Assembly (NCBI GenBank): GCA_020636915.1
Contig: JACJWV010000018.1
Span: 30,540 to 94,539, forward strand
Direction: 5' to 3'
DNA: 64,000 nucleotides
DNA from: Nocardioides sp.
GTDB taxonomy: Bacteria; Actinomycetota; Actinomycetes; Propionibacteriales; Nocardioidaceae
Shown here one piece after another: positions 25,472 to 33,557 of this stretch. The stretch's first letter is position 1. The number at the start of each line of letters is the position of its first letter. The notes under the pieces were generated by a model. The model had not been told where the DNA came from. It worked only from the letters and a program-made list of their open reading frames with translations, and did not search any database. The position numbers and the translations under genes were made by a program.

Positions 25472-27709
25472 TCACGACTTCTCCATGAAGTCGGACGCGA
25501 CCGACTCCTCCATCCGAGCGACCTCGCCGGCCAGCTCCGGGGCCCGGCGGAGCGCCGGGTCGGCGTCCAGCAGGGCGTTGGCCGCCTCTCTCGCCTGCAC
25601 GATGGTCTTCTCGTCGCGCAGCACCCGGAGGTTCTGCAGGCCGGAGCGGAAGCCGGACTGCGACTTGCCCAGCACGTCGCCCTCGCGCCGCTGCTCGAGG
25701 TCGACCCGGCTCAGCTCGAAGCCGTCGGTCGTCGCCGCGACGGCGTCGAGGCGCTCGCGCGACGGCATGCCGGCCTCGGCGCGCGTGACGAGGAGGCACA
25801 GGCCGGGGAACCCGCCCCGCCCGACCCGGCCACGCAGCTGGTGGAGCTGGGAGACCCCGAACCGCTCGGCGTCGAGCAGCACCATCGCGGTCGCGTTCGC
25901 GACGTCGACCCCGACCTCGATCACCGTCGTCGCGACGAGCACGTCGACCTCACCGCCGGCGAACGCGCGCATCACCCGGTCCTTGTCGTCCGGCGTCATG
26001 CGTCCGTGCAGCATCTCCACCCGCAGCCCGGCGAGCGGACCGTCGGAGAGCTGGGCGGCGACCTCCTCGACGGCGGCGAGGCCGCCGGCGGGTCGCTCCG
26101 CCTGCACGGCGTTGCCGTCCTCGTCGAGCTCGACCGGGTCGCTCTCGCCCTGCTCGGGCTCGTCGCCGGTGATGCGGGGGCAGACGACGTACACCTGGTG
26201 GCCCTTGCCGACCTCCTCGCGCACGCGCTCCCAGACCCGGTCGAACCAGCCGGGGTGCTCGGCCAGGGGGACGACGCTGGTCTGGATCGGCGCCCGCCCG
26301 GCGGGCAGCTCGGTCAGGGTCGAGGTCTCGAGGTCGCCGAAGACCGTCATCGCCACGGTGCGTGGGATCGGCGTCGCGGTCATGACCAGGACGTGCGGTG
26401 GCGTGCCGGCCTTGTCGGTGAGCGCGGCCCGCTGCTCGACGCCGAACCGGTGCTGCTCGTCGACGACGACCAGGCCGAGGTCGGCGAAGACCACCTTCTC
26501 CTCGAGCAGCGCGTGGGTGCCGACCACGATCCCGGCCTCCCCCGTGGCGATGCGCGACATCGGGGCCGTCCGCTGCGCCTTGGTCATCGACCCGGTGAGC
26601 AGCTCGACGTTGGTCGCCTCGCTCGCGCCGCCGAGCATGCCACCGGCGGCGAGGTCACCGAGGAGCGCGGTGATCGAGCGGTGGTGTTGCTGAGCGAGCA
26701 CCTCGGTCGGCGCGAGCAGCGCCGCCTGGCCGCCCGAGTCCACGACCCGCAGCATCGCGCGCAGGGCGACCAGGGTCTTGCCGGAGCCGACCTCACCCTG
26801 AAGGAGCCGGTTCATCGGGTGCGGCTGCGCGAGGTCGAGGTCGACCTGGGCGCCGACCTCGCGCTGGCCGGCGGTCAGCTCGAACGGCAGGCCCGCGTCG
26901 AACGCCGCGAGCAGGCCGCCCTGGTCACCCGTGCGGGCCTGGGCGCCCATCGCGCGCACCGCCCGGCGACGGCGGGCGAGCACCAGCTGGGTGACCAGGG
27001 CCTCCTCGAAGCGGAACCGGCGCTGGGCGCGGGAGATCTGGGACCACTCCCGCGGGGTGTGGATCCACTCGAGCGCGGTGCGCACGTCGACGAGGTCGTA
27101 GGACGCGCGCACCTCCTCGGGCAGCGGGTCCGGGAACTCGTCGAGCACGGTCAGCGCGAACGCCACGGCGCGCTGGATGTCCCAGCTGTCGACGTCCTTG
27201 GTCAACGGGTAGATCGGGTAGTACTCGTGGATCGCGTCGAGGGAGAGCTGCGCCGCGTCCTCCCCGGGGTCGCCGAACAACACCATCTGGGGGTTGGTCA
27301 GCTGCCACTGCCCGCGGAACGACCTGACCTTGCCGACGAACACGCCCCGGCGGCCCGCGGCGAGGCGGCGCGCGTTCCACGCCGCCACCCGCTCGGTCTT
27401 CGCGAAGAAGGTCATCGTCAGCCACGGTCCGTCGGCCTCGAGGACCGTCTCGACGCGGTACGCCGTGCGGCCGCTGCGCCGGTCGCGGTAGGTCTTGATC
27501 TCCGAACCGACGATCCGGCCCGAGAGCGTCAGGACCTGGCCCTCGCGGAGCTCCTCGACGCGGGTGAGCTCGCCGGTCTTGATGTAACGGCGCGGGAAGT
27601 GGTGCAGCAGGTCGTCGACGGTGCGCAGGCCGAGCCGCTCCTCGATGCCCTTGCGCTTCTTGGCGTTGTCACCCAGGACGGCGACGACGGACGAGTCGAG
27701 CCCGATCAC
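25472..27709 (-). CDS. recG: ATP-dependent DNA helicase RecG
   Basis: A 745-residue branch-migration helicase that rescues stalled forks. An N-terminal wedge/OB domain (residues 1-200, with LSGRIVGSEIKTY) is followed by superfamily-2 motifs: Walker A QGEVGSGKTLVAL, Walker B VVDEQHRFG, and motif VI QLRGRVGRGGFPG near the end. A Pro/Glu-rich insert lies in the second RecA domain (ITGDEPEQGESDPVELDEDG), which is common in actinobacteria. GTG start at 27709 with GAGAGGA upstream. Follows fakA with a 75-bp gap. Confidence 0.96.
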   Translation of the reverse strand: MIGLDSSVVAVLGDNAKKRKGIEERLGLRTVDDLLHHFPRRYIKTGELTRVEELREGQVLTLSGRIVGSEIKTYRDRRSGRTAYRVETVLEADGPWLTMTFFAKTERVAAWNARRLAAGRRGVFVGKVRSFRGQWQLTNPQMVLFGDPGEDAAQLSLDAIHEYYPIYPLTKDVDSWDIQRAVAFALTVLDEFPDPLPEEVRASYDLVDVRTALEWIHTPREWSQISRAQRRFRFEEALVTQLVLARRRRAVRAMGAQARTGDQGGLLAAFDAGLPFELTAGQREVGAQVDLDLAQPHPMNRLLQGEVGSGKTLVALRAMLRVVDSGGQAALLAPTEVLAQQHHRSITALLGDLAAGGMLGGASEATNVELLTGSMTKAQRTAPMSRIATGEAGIVVGTHALLEEKVVFADLGLVVVDEQHRFGVEQRAALTDKAGTPPHVLVMTATPIPRTVAMTVFGDLETSTLTELPAGRAPIQTSVVPLAEHPGWFDRVWERVREEVGKGHQVYVVCPRITGDEPEQGESDPVELDEDGNAVQAERPAGGLAAVEEVAAQLSDGPLAGLRVEMLHGRMTPDDKDRVMRAFAGGEVDVLVATTVIEVGVDVANATAMVLLDAERFGVSQLHQLRGRVGRGGFPGLCLLVTRAEAGMPSRERLDAVAATTDGFELSRVDLEQRREGDVLGKSQSGFRSGLQNLRVLRDEKTIVQAREAANALLDADPALRRAPELAGEVARMEESVASDFMEKS

Positions 27710-27784
27710 CGGGGTCCTCTCATGGCCGTCCCCCGCACGCCTGCCTCCTCATGCCCGTCTCCTCACGCAGGTCTCTCACGCCCG

Positions 27785-29449
27785 TCACTCGACGGACACC
27801 AGGAGCGGGTAGCGCTCCTGGCCCCCGTCGTACACCACGACGTCGACAACGGGGTGGTGCTGCTCGACGTACCCGGCGCACCGCGTCGCCAGCGACCCCT
27901 CCGGGTCGTCGGCGCCCGCGACGACCGTGACCAGCTCGCCGCCACCGGCCAGCAGCCGGTCCAGGACGTCGGTGGCCACCGTGAACAGGTCCGAACCGAC
28001 CACGACGAAGTCGCCCGCGATGACGCCGAGCACGTCGCCGGGCTCGCACGGCCCGGCCATCGTCATCGCCTGCTTCGCGGCGACCGTCACCGCGCCCTGA
28101 CGCGCGGACCGCGCCGTCGAGGTCATCTCCAGGACGTCCTGGTCGAAGACCCGGCCCGGCTCGTGCACGGCGATCGCGGCGAGGCCGGTGACCTGGGCGT
28201 GGGTCGGGATCACGGCCACCCGCACCGCGCCGTCGGAATCGGCCTCCGCCGTCCGGGCCGCGATCTGGGCGACGCGCACCGTGTCCTGGTCGTTCGGGAG
28301 CACGATCACCTCGGCCGCGCCGGACGCCGTGATCGCCTCGAGCAGCTGGCCGGTGGAGGGCCGCCGCCCGGGACCACCCGGTACGACGACGGCGCCGGCC
28401 TCCTCGAACAGGCCGGCCAGCCCGGGCCCGGCGGCGACGGCGACGACGCGTCGGCCGGTGCGGGCGGGGGCGCGGTGCCGCAGCTCGGCGAGCTGCTCGG
28501 CGAAGTGGGTGACGCGCACCCGGTGCGGGCGCCCGGCGGCGATGCCGGCCTCGATGGCGGCACCGACGTCGTCCACGTGGACGTGGACGTTCCAGAGGCC
28601 GTCGCCGCCCACGACGACCAAGGAGTCGCCGAGTCCCGCGAGCGCGTCCCGGAGCGCCTCGACCGCCGCGTCCTCGGCGTCGAGGAGGTACATGACCTCG
28701 TAGGCCGGGCCGCTGGGGTCGAGGTCGCCCACGTTGGTGGGCGGGATCGCCGGGACGGGGATGTGGTGGCGGACCCGCGGCTCGGTCACCGAGATCGGGT
28801 GCCGCCCGGTGAGCACGGTCTCCGCGGCGTCCAGGATGACGCTGATCCCGCGACCACCGGCGTCGACCACACCCGCGTGCATCAGCACGGGGAGCTGCTC
28901 GGGGGTCCGGGCCAGTGCCTCGCGGGCGGCCGCGGCCGCCGCCGAGAAGACGTCCCGGGCGCGGGTGCCGGCGCCCTTGGCCGCCTCCGCTGCGGCCTCG
29001 GCCGCGGCGCGCGCGACGGTGAGCATGGTGCCCTCCACCGGGACACCGACCGCGGCGTAGCTGGCGTCGGAGGCGCGCCGCAGGGCGTCCGCCATCACGT
29101 GGGCGTTGCGCTCCTCCGGCCCGGACCGGGCGATCCGCCGGGCGACGGCGCCGAGCATCTCGGACAGGATCACCCCCGAGTTGCCGCGAGCGCCCAGCAG
29201 CGCCCCGCGACCGAGGGCCTCGAGCGCGGCGGCCAGGTCGCCGTCCGGGTCGCCGTCCGCCGCCTCCCGCACGGCGTCGCGCGCCGCGGAGACGGTCAGG
29301 TACATGTTCGTCCCCGTGTCGCCGTCCGGGACCGGGTAGATGTTGAGGGCGTCGATCTCCTCGCGGGCGTCCGCCAGCGCGTCCACGGCCACGTCGACGA
29401 ACCGCAGCACGACCCCGAGCGTGATGCGACCGCTGCCCGGAGTTTCCAT
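27785..29449 (-). CDS. fakA: DAK2-domain (YloV/FakA-like) fatty acid kinase
   Basis: A 554-residue protein with an N-terminal Dak phosphatase-like (DhaL) domain. NIYPVPDGDTGTNMYLT at about residues 40-56 carries the Asp triad that holds Mg-ATP; GARGNSGVILSEML follows. The rest is the DegV-like/FakA C-terminal region, including VVALPNDQDT-type motif (VIVLPNDQDTVRVA). FakA phosphorylates fatty acids carried by FakB for phospholipid synthesis in firmicutes; in actinobacteria the role is by homology. ATG at 29449. Divergent from rpmB; heads the fakA-recG-rsmD-coaD series, a conserved order. Confidence 0.88.
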   Translation of the reverse strand: METPGSGRITLGVVLRFVDVAVDALADAREEIDALNIYPVPDGDTGTNMYLTVSAARDAVREAADGDPDGDLAAALEALGRGALLGARGNSGVILSEMLGAVARRIARSGPEERNAHVMADALRRASDASYAAVGVPVEGTMLTVARAAAEAAAEAAKGAGTRARDVFSAAAAAAREALARTPEQLPVLMHAGVVDAGGRGISVILDAAETVLTGRHPISVTEPRVRHHIPVPAIPPTNVGDLDPSGPAYEVMYLLDAEDAAVEALRDALAGLGDSLVVVGGDGLWNVHVHVDDVGAAIEAGIAAGRPHRVRVTHFAEQLAELRHRAPARTGRRVVAVAAGPGLAGLFEEAGAVVVPGGPGRRPSTGQLLEAITASGAAEVIVLPNDQDTVRVAQIAARTAEADSDGAVRVAVIPTHAQVTGLAAIAVHEPGRVFDQDVLEMTSTARSARQGAVTVAAKQAMTMAGPCEPGDVLGVIAGDFVVVGSDLFTVATDVLDRLLAGGGELVTVVAGADDPEGSLATRCAGYVEQHHPVVDVVVYDGGQERYPLLVSVE

Positions 29450-29613
29450 CGCCGTCCTCGATCGGGGAGACTGCTGTGGAGATGAGTGCCACAGGCTAAT
29501 CGGTCCGGCACGATTTCCGCCGTGCCGGGGTGGTCGGATACCCTAGTGCGGTTGCCCGCCGCCCGCGGCCGGGCCCTCCCACGTCAAGCAATCCCGATCC
29601 ACAGGAGTTCACG

Positions 29614-29799
29614 GTGGCTGCCGTCTGCGACATCTGCGCCAAGAAGCCGACCTTTGGCAACAACCGGCCCTGGTCCCGCAAGATCACGAAGCGCCGCTTC
29701 GACCCCAACATCCAGCGCGTCCGCGCCACCGTCAACGGCACCCCGAAGCGCCTCAACGTGTGCACCGGCTGCCTCAAGGCCGGCAAGGTCACCCGCTGA
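29614..29799 (+). CDS. rpmB: 50S ribosomal protein bL28
   Basis: A 61-residue L28, AAVCDICAKKPTFGNNRPWS, with paired cysteines CDIC and CTGC, the zinc-binding (C+) form. GTG start at 29614 with AGGAG six bases upstream. The frame is open 28 codons upstream but only the GTG gives a normal L28 start. A -10-like TACCCT lies at 29539-29544. A 12-bp hairpin terminates it. Confidence 0.96.
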   Translation: MAAVCDICAKKPTFGNNRPWSRKITKRRFDPNIQRVRATVNGTPKRLNVCTGCLKAGKVTR

Positions 29800-29818
29800 C
29801 CTGACGCGCACCTCCGCA

Positions 29819-29846
29819 CGAGCCCCGACCTCCCGGTCGGGGCTCG
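29819..29846 (+). terminator. rpmB terminator hairpin
   Basis: A perfect 12-bp stem (29819-29830 with 29835-29846, loop tccc), CGAGCCCCGACC and its complement, begins 20 bp after the rpmB stop. It is followed by only three T's. The 32-bp repeat array begins right after it. Confidence 0.8.
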
Positions 29847-29857
29847 CCGCATTTCCC

Positions 29858-30090
29858 GCCGAGTCGGCGCATCTTGCCCGCGTAGGACCGCCGAGTCGGC
29901 GCATCTTGCCCGCGTAGGACCGCCGAGTCGGCGCATCTTGCTCGCCCCAGATCGCCGAGTCGGCGTGTTGTGGTCACCTGTCCACAGCCGCTGTGCGAGA
30001 ACCCGGGCACTACGCGCCGACTCGGGCCTCCTCAGCGGGCACAACGCGCCGACTCGGGCCTCCTCAGCGGGCACAACGCGCCGAGTCGGC
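29858..30090. repeat. Array A: seven near-palindromic GCCGA(G/C)TCGGC cores with 32-bp period
   Basis: Cores start at 29858, 29890, 29922 and 29954 (GCCGAGTCGGC, exactly 32 bp apart). Opposite-orientation cores start at 30016 and 30048 (GCCGACTCGG), and a final core lies at 30080-30090, each 32 bp from the previous. The next part of each forward unit reads GCATCTTGC or a variant (GTGTTGTGG). The array fills the convergent gap between the rpmB terminator and the thiL stop at 30091. It has no coding sense. The same family occurs at 61188-61262. Confidence 0.85.
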
Positions 30091-31041
30091 CTAGAAGTGG
30101 GTCCAGCCGGTGGGGCCGTCGTAGGCGGCACCGTCGACGGTGACGCCCGCGCCGGCGGCGACCTCCCCGATGACCGCCCAGCCGGCCGGCACCGAGGCGA
30201 CGTCCTCGAACGTGGCGAGCAGGGCGTGGTCGTCACCCCCGCCGAGCAGGAACTGGAGCGGGTCGGCGTTCAGGGCCGCGCCGACCGCGTGCAGGGGCTC
30301 GGGCACCTCGAACGCCGCGGCGTGCACGTCGATCGCGACGCCGGAGTCCGCAGCGAGGTGCCCCGCGTCGGCGAGCAGGCCGTCGGAGACATCGATCATC
30401 GCGGTGGCGCCGGCCTCCGCGGCGACGGGCCCGGCCTCGTACGGCGGCTCGGGGCGCCGGTAGGCCTCCACCAGCACCCGCGGCGACCGGAAGCCTCGGC
30501 CCAGCACCGCGAGCCCCCCAGCAGCCCAGCCCTGGCGGCCGGTGAGCGCGAGGACGTCGCCCGGGTGGGCCCCCGAGCGCAGGACGGGCGCCTGAGTGCA
30601 GGCACCGAGCACGGTGACGGCGACGACCACCTCGTCCGCGCGAGCGAGGTCCCCGCCGACGACGGACGCCCCCACGAGGGCGCACTCGTCGGCGAAACCG
30701 CGAGCGAAGTCCAGCGCCCACTGCGCCGGCAGGTCGCCCGGCGCCGCCAGGCCGATGGTCAGGGAGGTCGCCCGGCCGCCCATGGCGTTGACGTCGGAGA
30801 GGTTCTGGGCGGCCGCCCGGTGCCCGACGTCCTCGGCCGAGGCCCAGTCGCGACGGAAGTGCCGGCCCTCGACGATCAGGTCCGTCGAGACCACCACGTG
30901 GCCGGTGCGCACCCGCAGGACCGCGGCGTCGTCGCCGGGGCCGACCAGCACCTGCTCACCCTGGGGGAACAGCCCGACGAGCTCGGCGATCAGTCCGAAC
31001 TCGCCCACGTCGGCGAGGGTGGCGTCAGGGGGGATCGGCAT
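30091..31041 (-). CDS. thiL: Thiamine-monophosphate kinase
   Basis: A 316-residue kinase that makes thiamine diphosphate from thiamine monophosphate. The Mg/ATP motif GPGDDAAVL is near residues 33-41, TDLIVEGRHF follows, then NLSDVNAMGG and MIDVSDGLLAD; the C-terminal pocket reads LLGGGDDHALLATF. The size matches the family. The frame is open 36 codons upstream but ATG 31041 gives the usual MPI...ATLADVGEFGLI start. Its stop abuts the 32-bp repeat array. Confidence 0.95.
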   Translation of the reverse strand: MPIPPDATLADVGEFGLIAELVGLFPQGEQVLVGPGDDAAVLRVRTGHVVVSTDLIVEGRHFRRDWASAEDVGHRAAAQNLSDVNAMGGRATSLTIGLAAPGDLPAQWALDFARGFADECALVGASVVGGDLARADEVVVAVTVLGACTQAPVLRSGAHPGDVLALTGRQGWAAGGLAVLGRGFRSPRVLVEAYRRPEPPYEAGPVAAEAGATAMIDVSDGLLADAGHLAADSGVAIDVHAAAFEVPEPLHAVGAALNADPLQFLLGGGDDHALLATFEDVASVPAGWAVIGEVAAGAGVTVDGAAYDGPTGWTHF

Positions 31042-31166
31042 GGGCCCATCCCACCAGATCGACCGGTCCCCGAGGCAGGTGGCCGCCCTACCGGCGCCTG
31101 TGACCGCACGGTAGGTTGACGCACGACACAGCCGCAGCACGCAGCCCACAGACGAGGGAGAGCCCG

Positions 31167-31403
31167 ATGGTCGTCCAGGCGTACATCCTGATCCAGACCG
31201 ATGTCGGCAAGGCCGCCGAGGTCGCCGCCGCCATCGCCCAGGTCAAGGGCGTGACCCTGGCCGAGGACGTCACCGGCCCCTACGACGTCATCGTCCGCGC
31301 CGAGGCGCGCAACGTCGACGAGCTCGGCAAGCTGGTGGTCTCCAAAGTGCAGAATCTCGACGGCATCACCCGCACGCTGACGTGCCCGGTCGTGCACATC
31401 TGA
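31167..31403 (+). CDS. Stand-alone Lrp/AsnC ligand-binding (RAM) domain protein
   Basis: A 78-residue protein consisting only of the alpha/beta RAM domain of Lrp/AsnC regulators (VVQAYILIQTDVGKAAEVAA to TRTLTCPVVHI); there is no helix-turn-helix. Such SraA-like proteins form ring oligomers and bind amino acids, but their function is unclear. ATG at 31167 with GAGGGAGAG upstream; the frame extends 17 codons further. The DUF3515 lipoprotein starts one base after its stop, so the two are cotranscribed. Confidence 0.85.
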   Translation: MVVQAYILIQTDVGKAAEVAAAIAQVKGVTLAEDVTGPYDVIVRAEARNVDELGKLVVSKVQNLDGITRTLTCPVVHI

Positions 31404-31404
31404 G

Positions 31405-31923
31405 GTGCCCGACGCCGCACGCCGACGACGCCCCGTGTCCGCCCGGACGCGGGGCGTCGTCGCGTGCGTCCTCCTCCTGGTGCTCGCCGGCTGCTCCTCC
31501 GATCCGCCCGAGATCGACGCACCCGACCTGTCGGCCGCCGACGCCGCCGCGTGCCGGGACCTGGTCGACGCCCTGCCCGACACGCTCGCGGGACAGGACC
31601 GCGTCGACGTCACCGGCGAGACGTCGTACGGCGCCGCGTGGGGCGACCCGGCGATCGTCCTGACCTGCGGGGTCGACGAGCCCGAGGCCTTCACCGACAG
31701 CTCGACGTGCGTGCAGATGGACACCACGGGGTGGTTCGTGCCCGACGACGTCCTGCTCTCCGACGACGACAGCCTCGACGTGACCACGACCGAGATGAAC
31801 TACCGGCCACGCGTGGAGCTGTTCGTGCCCGGGGACTACCGGCCGGAGGGGTTCACGAACTCGATCGGGGCGATCGGGCCGTTGGTCCAGCAGCACCTGA
31901 AGAGGGTCGGCCGCTGCCACTGA
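31405..31923 (+). CDS. DUF3515-family lipoprotein
   Basis: A 172-residue envelope protein. N-terminal basic region and hydrophobic segment VVACVLLLVLAGCSS end in a lipobox LAGC, so the mature protein would be lipid-anchored at Cys. The body has two Cys (LTCGVDE, SSTCVQM) that could form a disulfide and resembles the DUF3515 family of actinobacteria. GTG start at 31405, one base after the stop of the Lrp-type gene. Function unknown. Confidence 0.8.
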   Translation: MPDAARRRRPVSARTRGVVACVLLLVLAGCSSDPPEIDAPDLSAADAAACRDLVDALPDTLAGQDRVDVTGETSYGAAWGDPAIVLTCGVDEPEAFTDSSTCVQMDTTGWFVPDDVLLSDDDSLDVTTTEMNYRPRVELFVPGDYRPEGFTNSIGAIGPLVQQHLKRVGRCH

Positions 31924-31953
31924 CGGGCCGCCGGGCGATGGCGACCAGGACCG

Positions 31954-32325
31954 TCAGTCGACCGGCCGGAATCCGGAGCACAGGACGCGCAGGTAGCCGA
32001 TCCGGTCACCCTCGGCGCGGTAGTAGGCCTGCTGCGCCACCGCGTGGGGGCCGTCCGGGGTGGTGATGCGGAGCCGGTACGAGACGTGCTGCGTGTCGGC
32101 GACGGGCGCGCTCTCGACGACCTCCACCAGGTCGTCCACGTGATCCTGCGGCTCGAACCACTGGGCCAGCACCGTGACCAGCTCGTCGGGCGTGGAGCCC
32201 TCCCAGAGCCGACCCGGGGTGAGGCCCTTGAAGTCGACGTCGTCCGCGACGAGGGCGCGCACTGCGGCCGGGTCCTTGGCGGCGACCGCGGCCGCGAAAC
32301 GTGCGCCGAGACTGGTCATGGGCAC
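31954..32325 (-). CDS. SnoaL/NTF2-like fold protein
   Basis: A 123-residue NTF2-like cone-fold protein: helical start (LGARFAAAVAAKDPAAVRAL) followed by VADDVDFKGLTPGRLWEG and four beta strands (VSYRLRITT ... QQAYYRAEGDRIGYLRVL). Such domains bind small hydrophobic ligands or act as isomerases; none can be assigned here. GTG at 32325 has GGAGGG at a better distance than the ATG two codons later. It is convergent with the DUF3515 gene, with a 30-bp gap. Confidence 0.75.
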   Translation of the reverse strand: MPMTSLGARFAAAVAAKDPAAVRALVADDVDFKGLTPGRLWEGSTPDELVTVLAQWFEPQDHVDDLVEVVESAPVADTQHVSYRLRITTPDGPHAVAQQAYYRAEGDRIGYLRVLCSGFRPVD

Positions 32326-32367
32326 AGCATGCCCTCCGCAGGGCGCCGTCGCCAGCGTCGGGAGGCC

Positions 32368-33510
32368 TCAGCGCAGACCGGTGTCGCGCTGCAGCGCCAG
32401 GCGGATGAGCCGGTCCACCAGGGCCGGGTAGTCCACGCCGGACGCGGCCCACATCCGCGGGTACATCGACGTCGGGGTGAAGCCCGGCATCGTGTTGATC
32501 TCGTTCACGACCACCCGGTCGCCCGGGAGCACGAAGAAGTCGACGCGCGCCAGGCCCTCGCAGCCGACCGCGTCGAACGCCTGCACCGACATCTCACGGA
32601 TCCGGTCGGCGACCTCGTCCGGCAGCTTCGCCGGGACGTCGAGCTCGGTGTGCTCCTCCGGGAGGTACTTCGCGGCGAAGTCGTAGAACTCGTGCTCCCC
32701 GGAGATCCGGATCTCCGCGGGCACGCTCGTCTCCGGGGTCCCGTCGAGCGCCTGCAGGACCCCGCACTCGACCTCGCGGCCGTCGGCGGCATAGGCCTCC
32801 AGGAGCACCTTCGGGTCGTAGCGCAGCGCCTCCTCGATCGCCCCCGCCAGCTCGGACTCGTCGTGCACCTTGGAGATCCCGATGCTGGAACCCCCGCGGG
32901 CAGGCTTGGCGAACAGCGGGTAGCCGAGGGTGGCGGCGCGCTCGCGGCAACCGACCTGGTCGCGCTCCCACTGGCGAGCGGTCACGGTGGTCGACGGCAG
33001 CACCGGCAGCCCGGCGGCGGCCAGCACCACCTTCATGTACGCCTTGTCCATGCTGACCGCGGAGGCGAGCACCCCGGCGCCGACGTACCGCACGCCGGCC
33101 ATCTCGAGCATGCCCTGGATGGTGCCGTCCTCGCCCCACGGGCCGTGGAGCAGCGGGAAGACCACGTCCACCTCGCCGAGCGTGTGCGGTGGCTGCGACG
33201 GCTCGGTGACGACCAGACCCGTCGAGGCGGCTCCGGGCGACAGGGCCACCGTCGCGCGGTCGCCGTCGACCTGGGGCAACCGCTCGGGCGACTCGATCCG
33301 GAGCCGGTCGGGGTCGCCGGACTCCAGGACCCACCGGCCGTCGGTCGCGATGCCGACGGGCACGACGTCGTACGTCTCGGGGTCGATGGCGGCCAGCACG
33401 CTGCCGGCCGTCACGCAGGAGATCGCGTGCTCGCTCGACATGCCGCCGAAGACCACGGCGACGCGGGGCTTGCGCCCATGACGGGTGGGGTCCTGCGTGG
33501 GCTCGCTCAT
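32368..33510 (-). CDS. ddl: D-alanine--D-alanine ligase
   Basis: A 380-residue ATP-grasp ligase that makes the D-Ala-D-Ala dipeptide for peptidoglycan. The N-terminal VAVVFGGMSSEHAISC, the grasp VFAKPARGGSSIGISKV-like segment (LFAKPARGGSSIGISKV) and the C-terminal metal site NEINTMPGFTPTSMYPRMW are all present. Length is in the normal range. Divergent from the gamma-synthase gene at 33558 with a 47-bp gap; both promoters would have to be very close or overlapping. Confidence 0.96.
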   Translation of the reverse strand: MSEPTQDPTRHGRKPRVAVVFGGMSSEHAISCVTAGSVLAAIDPETYDVVPVGIATDGRWVLESGDPDRLRIESPERLPQVDGDRATVALSPGAASTGLVVTEPSQPPHTLGEVDVVFPLLHGPWGEDGTIQGMLEMAGVRYVGAGVLASAVSMDKAYMKVVLAAAGLPVLPSTTVTARQWERDQVGCRERAATLGYPLFAKPARGGSSIGISKVHDESELAGAIEEALRYDPKVLLEAYAADGREVECGVLQALDGTPETSVPAEIRISGEHEFYDFAAKYLPEEHTELDVPAKLPDEVADRIREMSVQAFDAVGCEGLARVDFFVLPGDRVVVNEINTMPGFTPTSMYPRMWAASGVDYPALVDRLIRLALQRDTGLR

Positions 33511-33557
33511 CGCGGCCGACCCTATCTGGCCGAGGGTCTGCCCCTAGGGTTCGGTGC

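Noticed and set aside
25079..29485. 1468-codon plus-strand frame
   Set aside because: Antisense of rsmD, recG and fakA, whose minus-strand products are clear family members.
29789..30010. Minus-strand 73-codon frame in the repeat array
   Set aside because: It only translates the 32-bp repeats (periodic DAPTRR-like words) and has no ribosome site.
29858..30090. CRISPR array
   Set aside because: The 32-bp spacing suggested repeats with spacers, but whole units are near-identical, orientation flips inside the array, repeats are palindromic 11-mers rather than constant 28-37-mers, and there are no cas genes.
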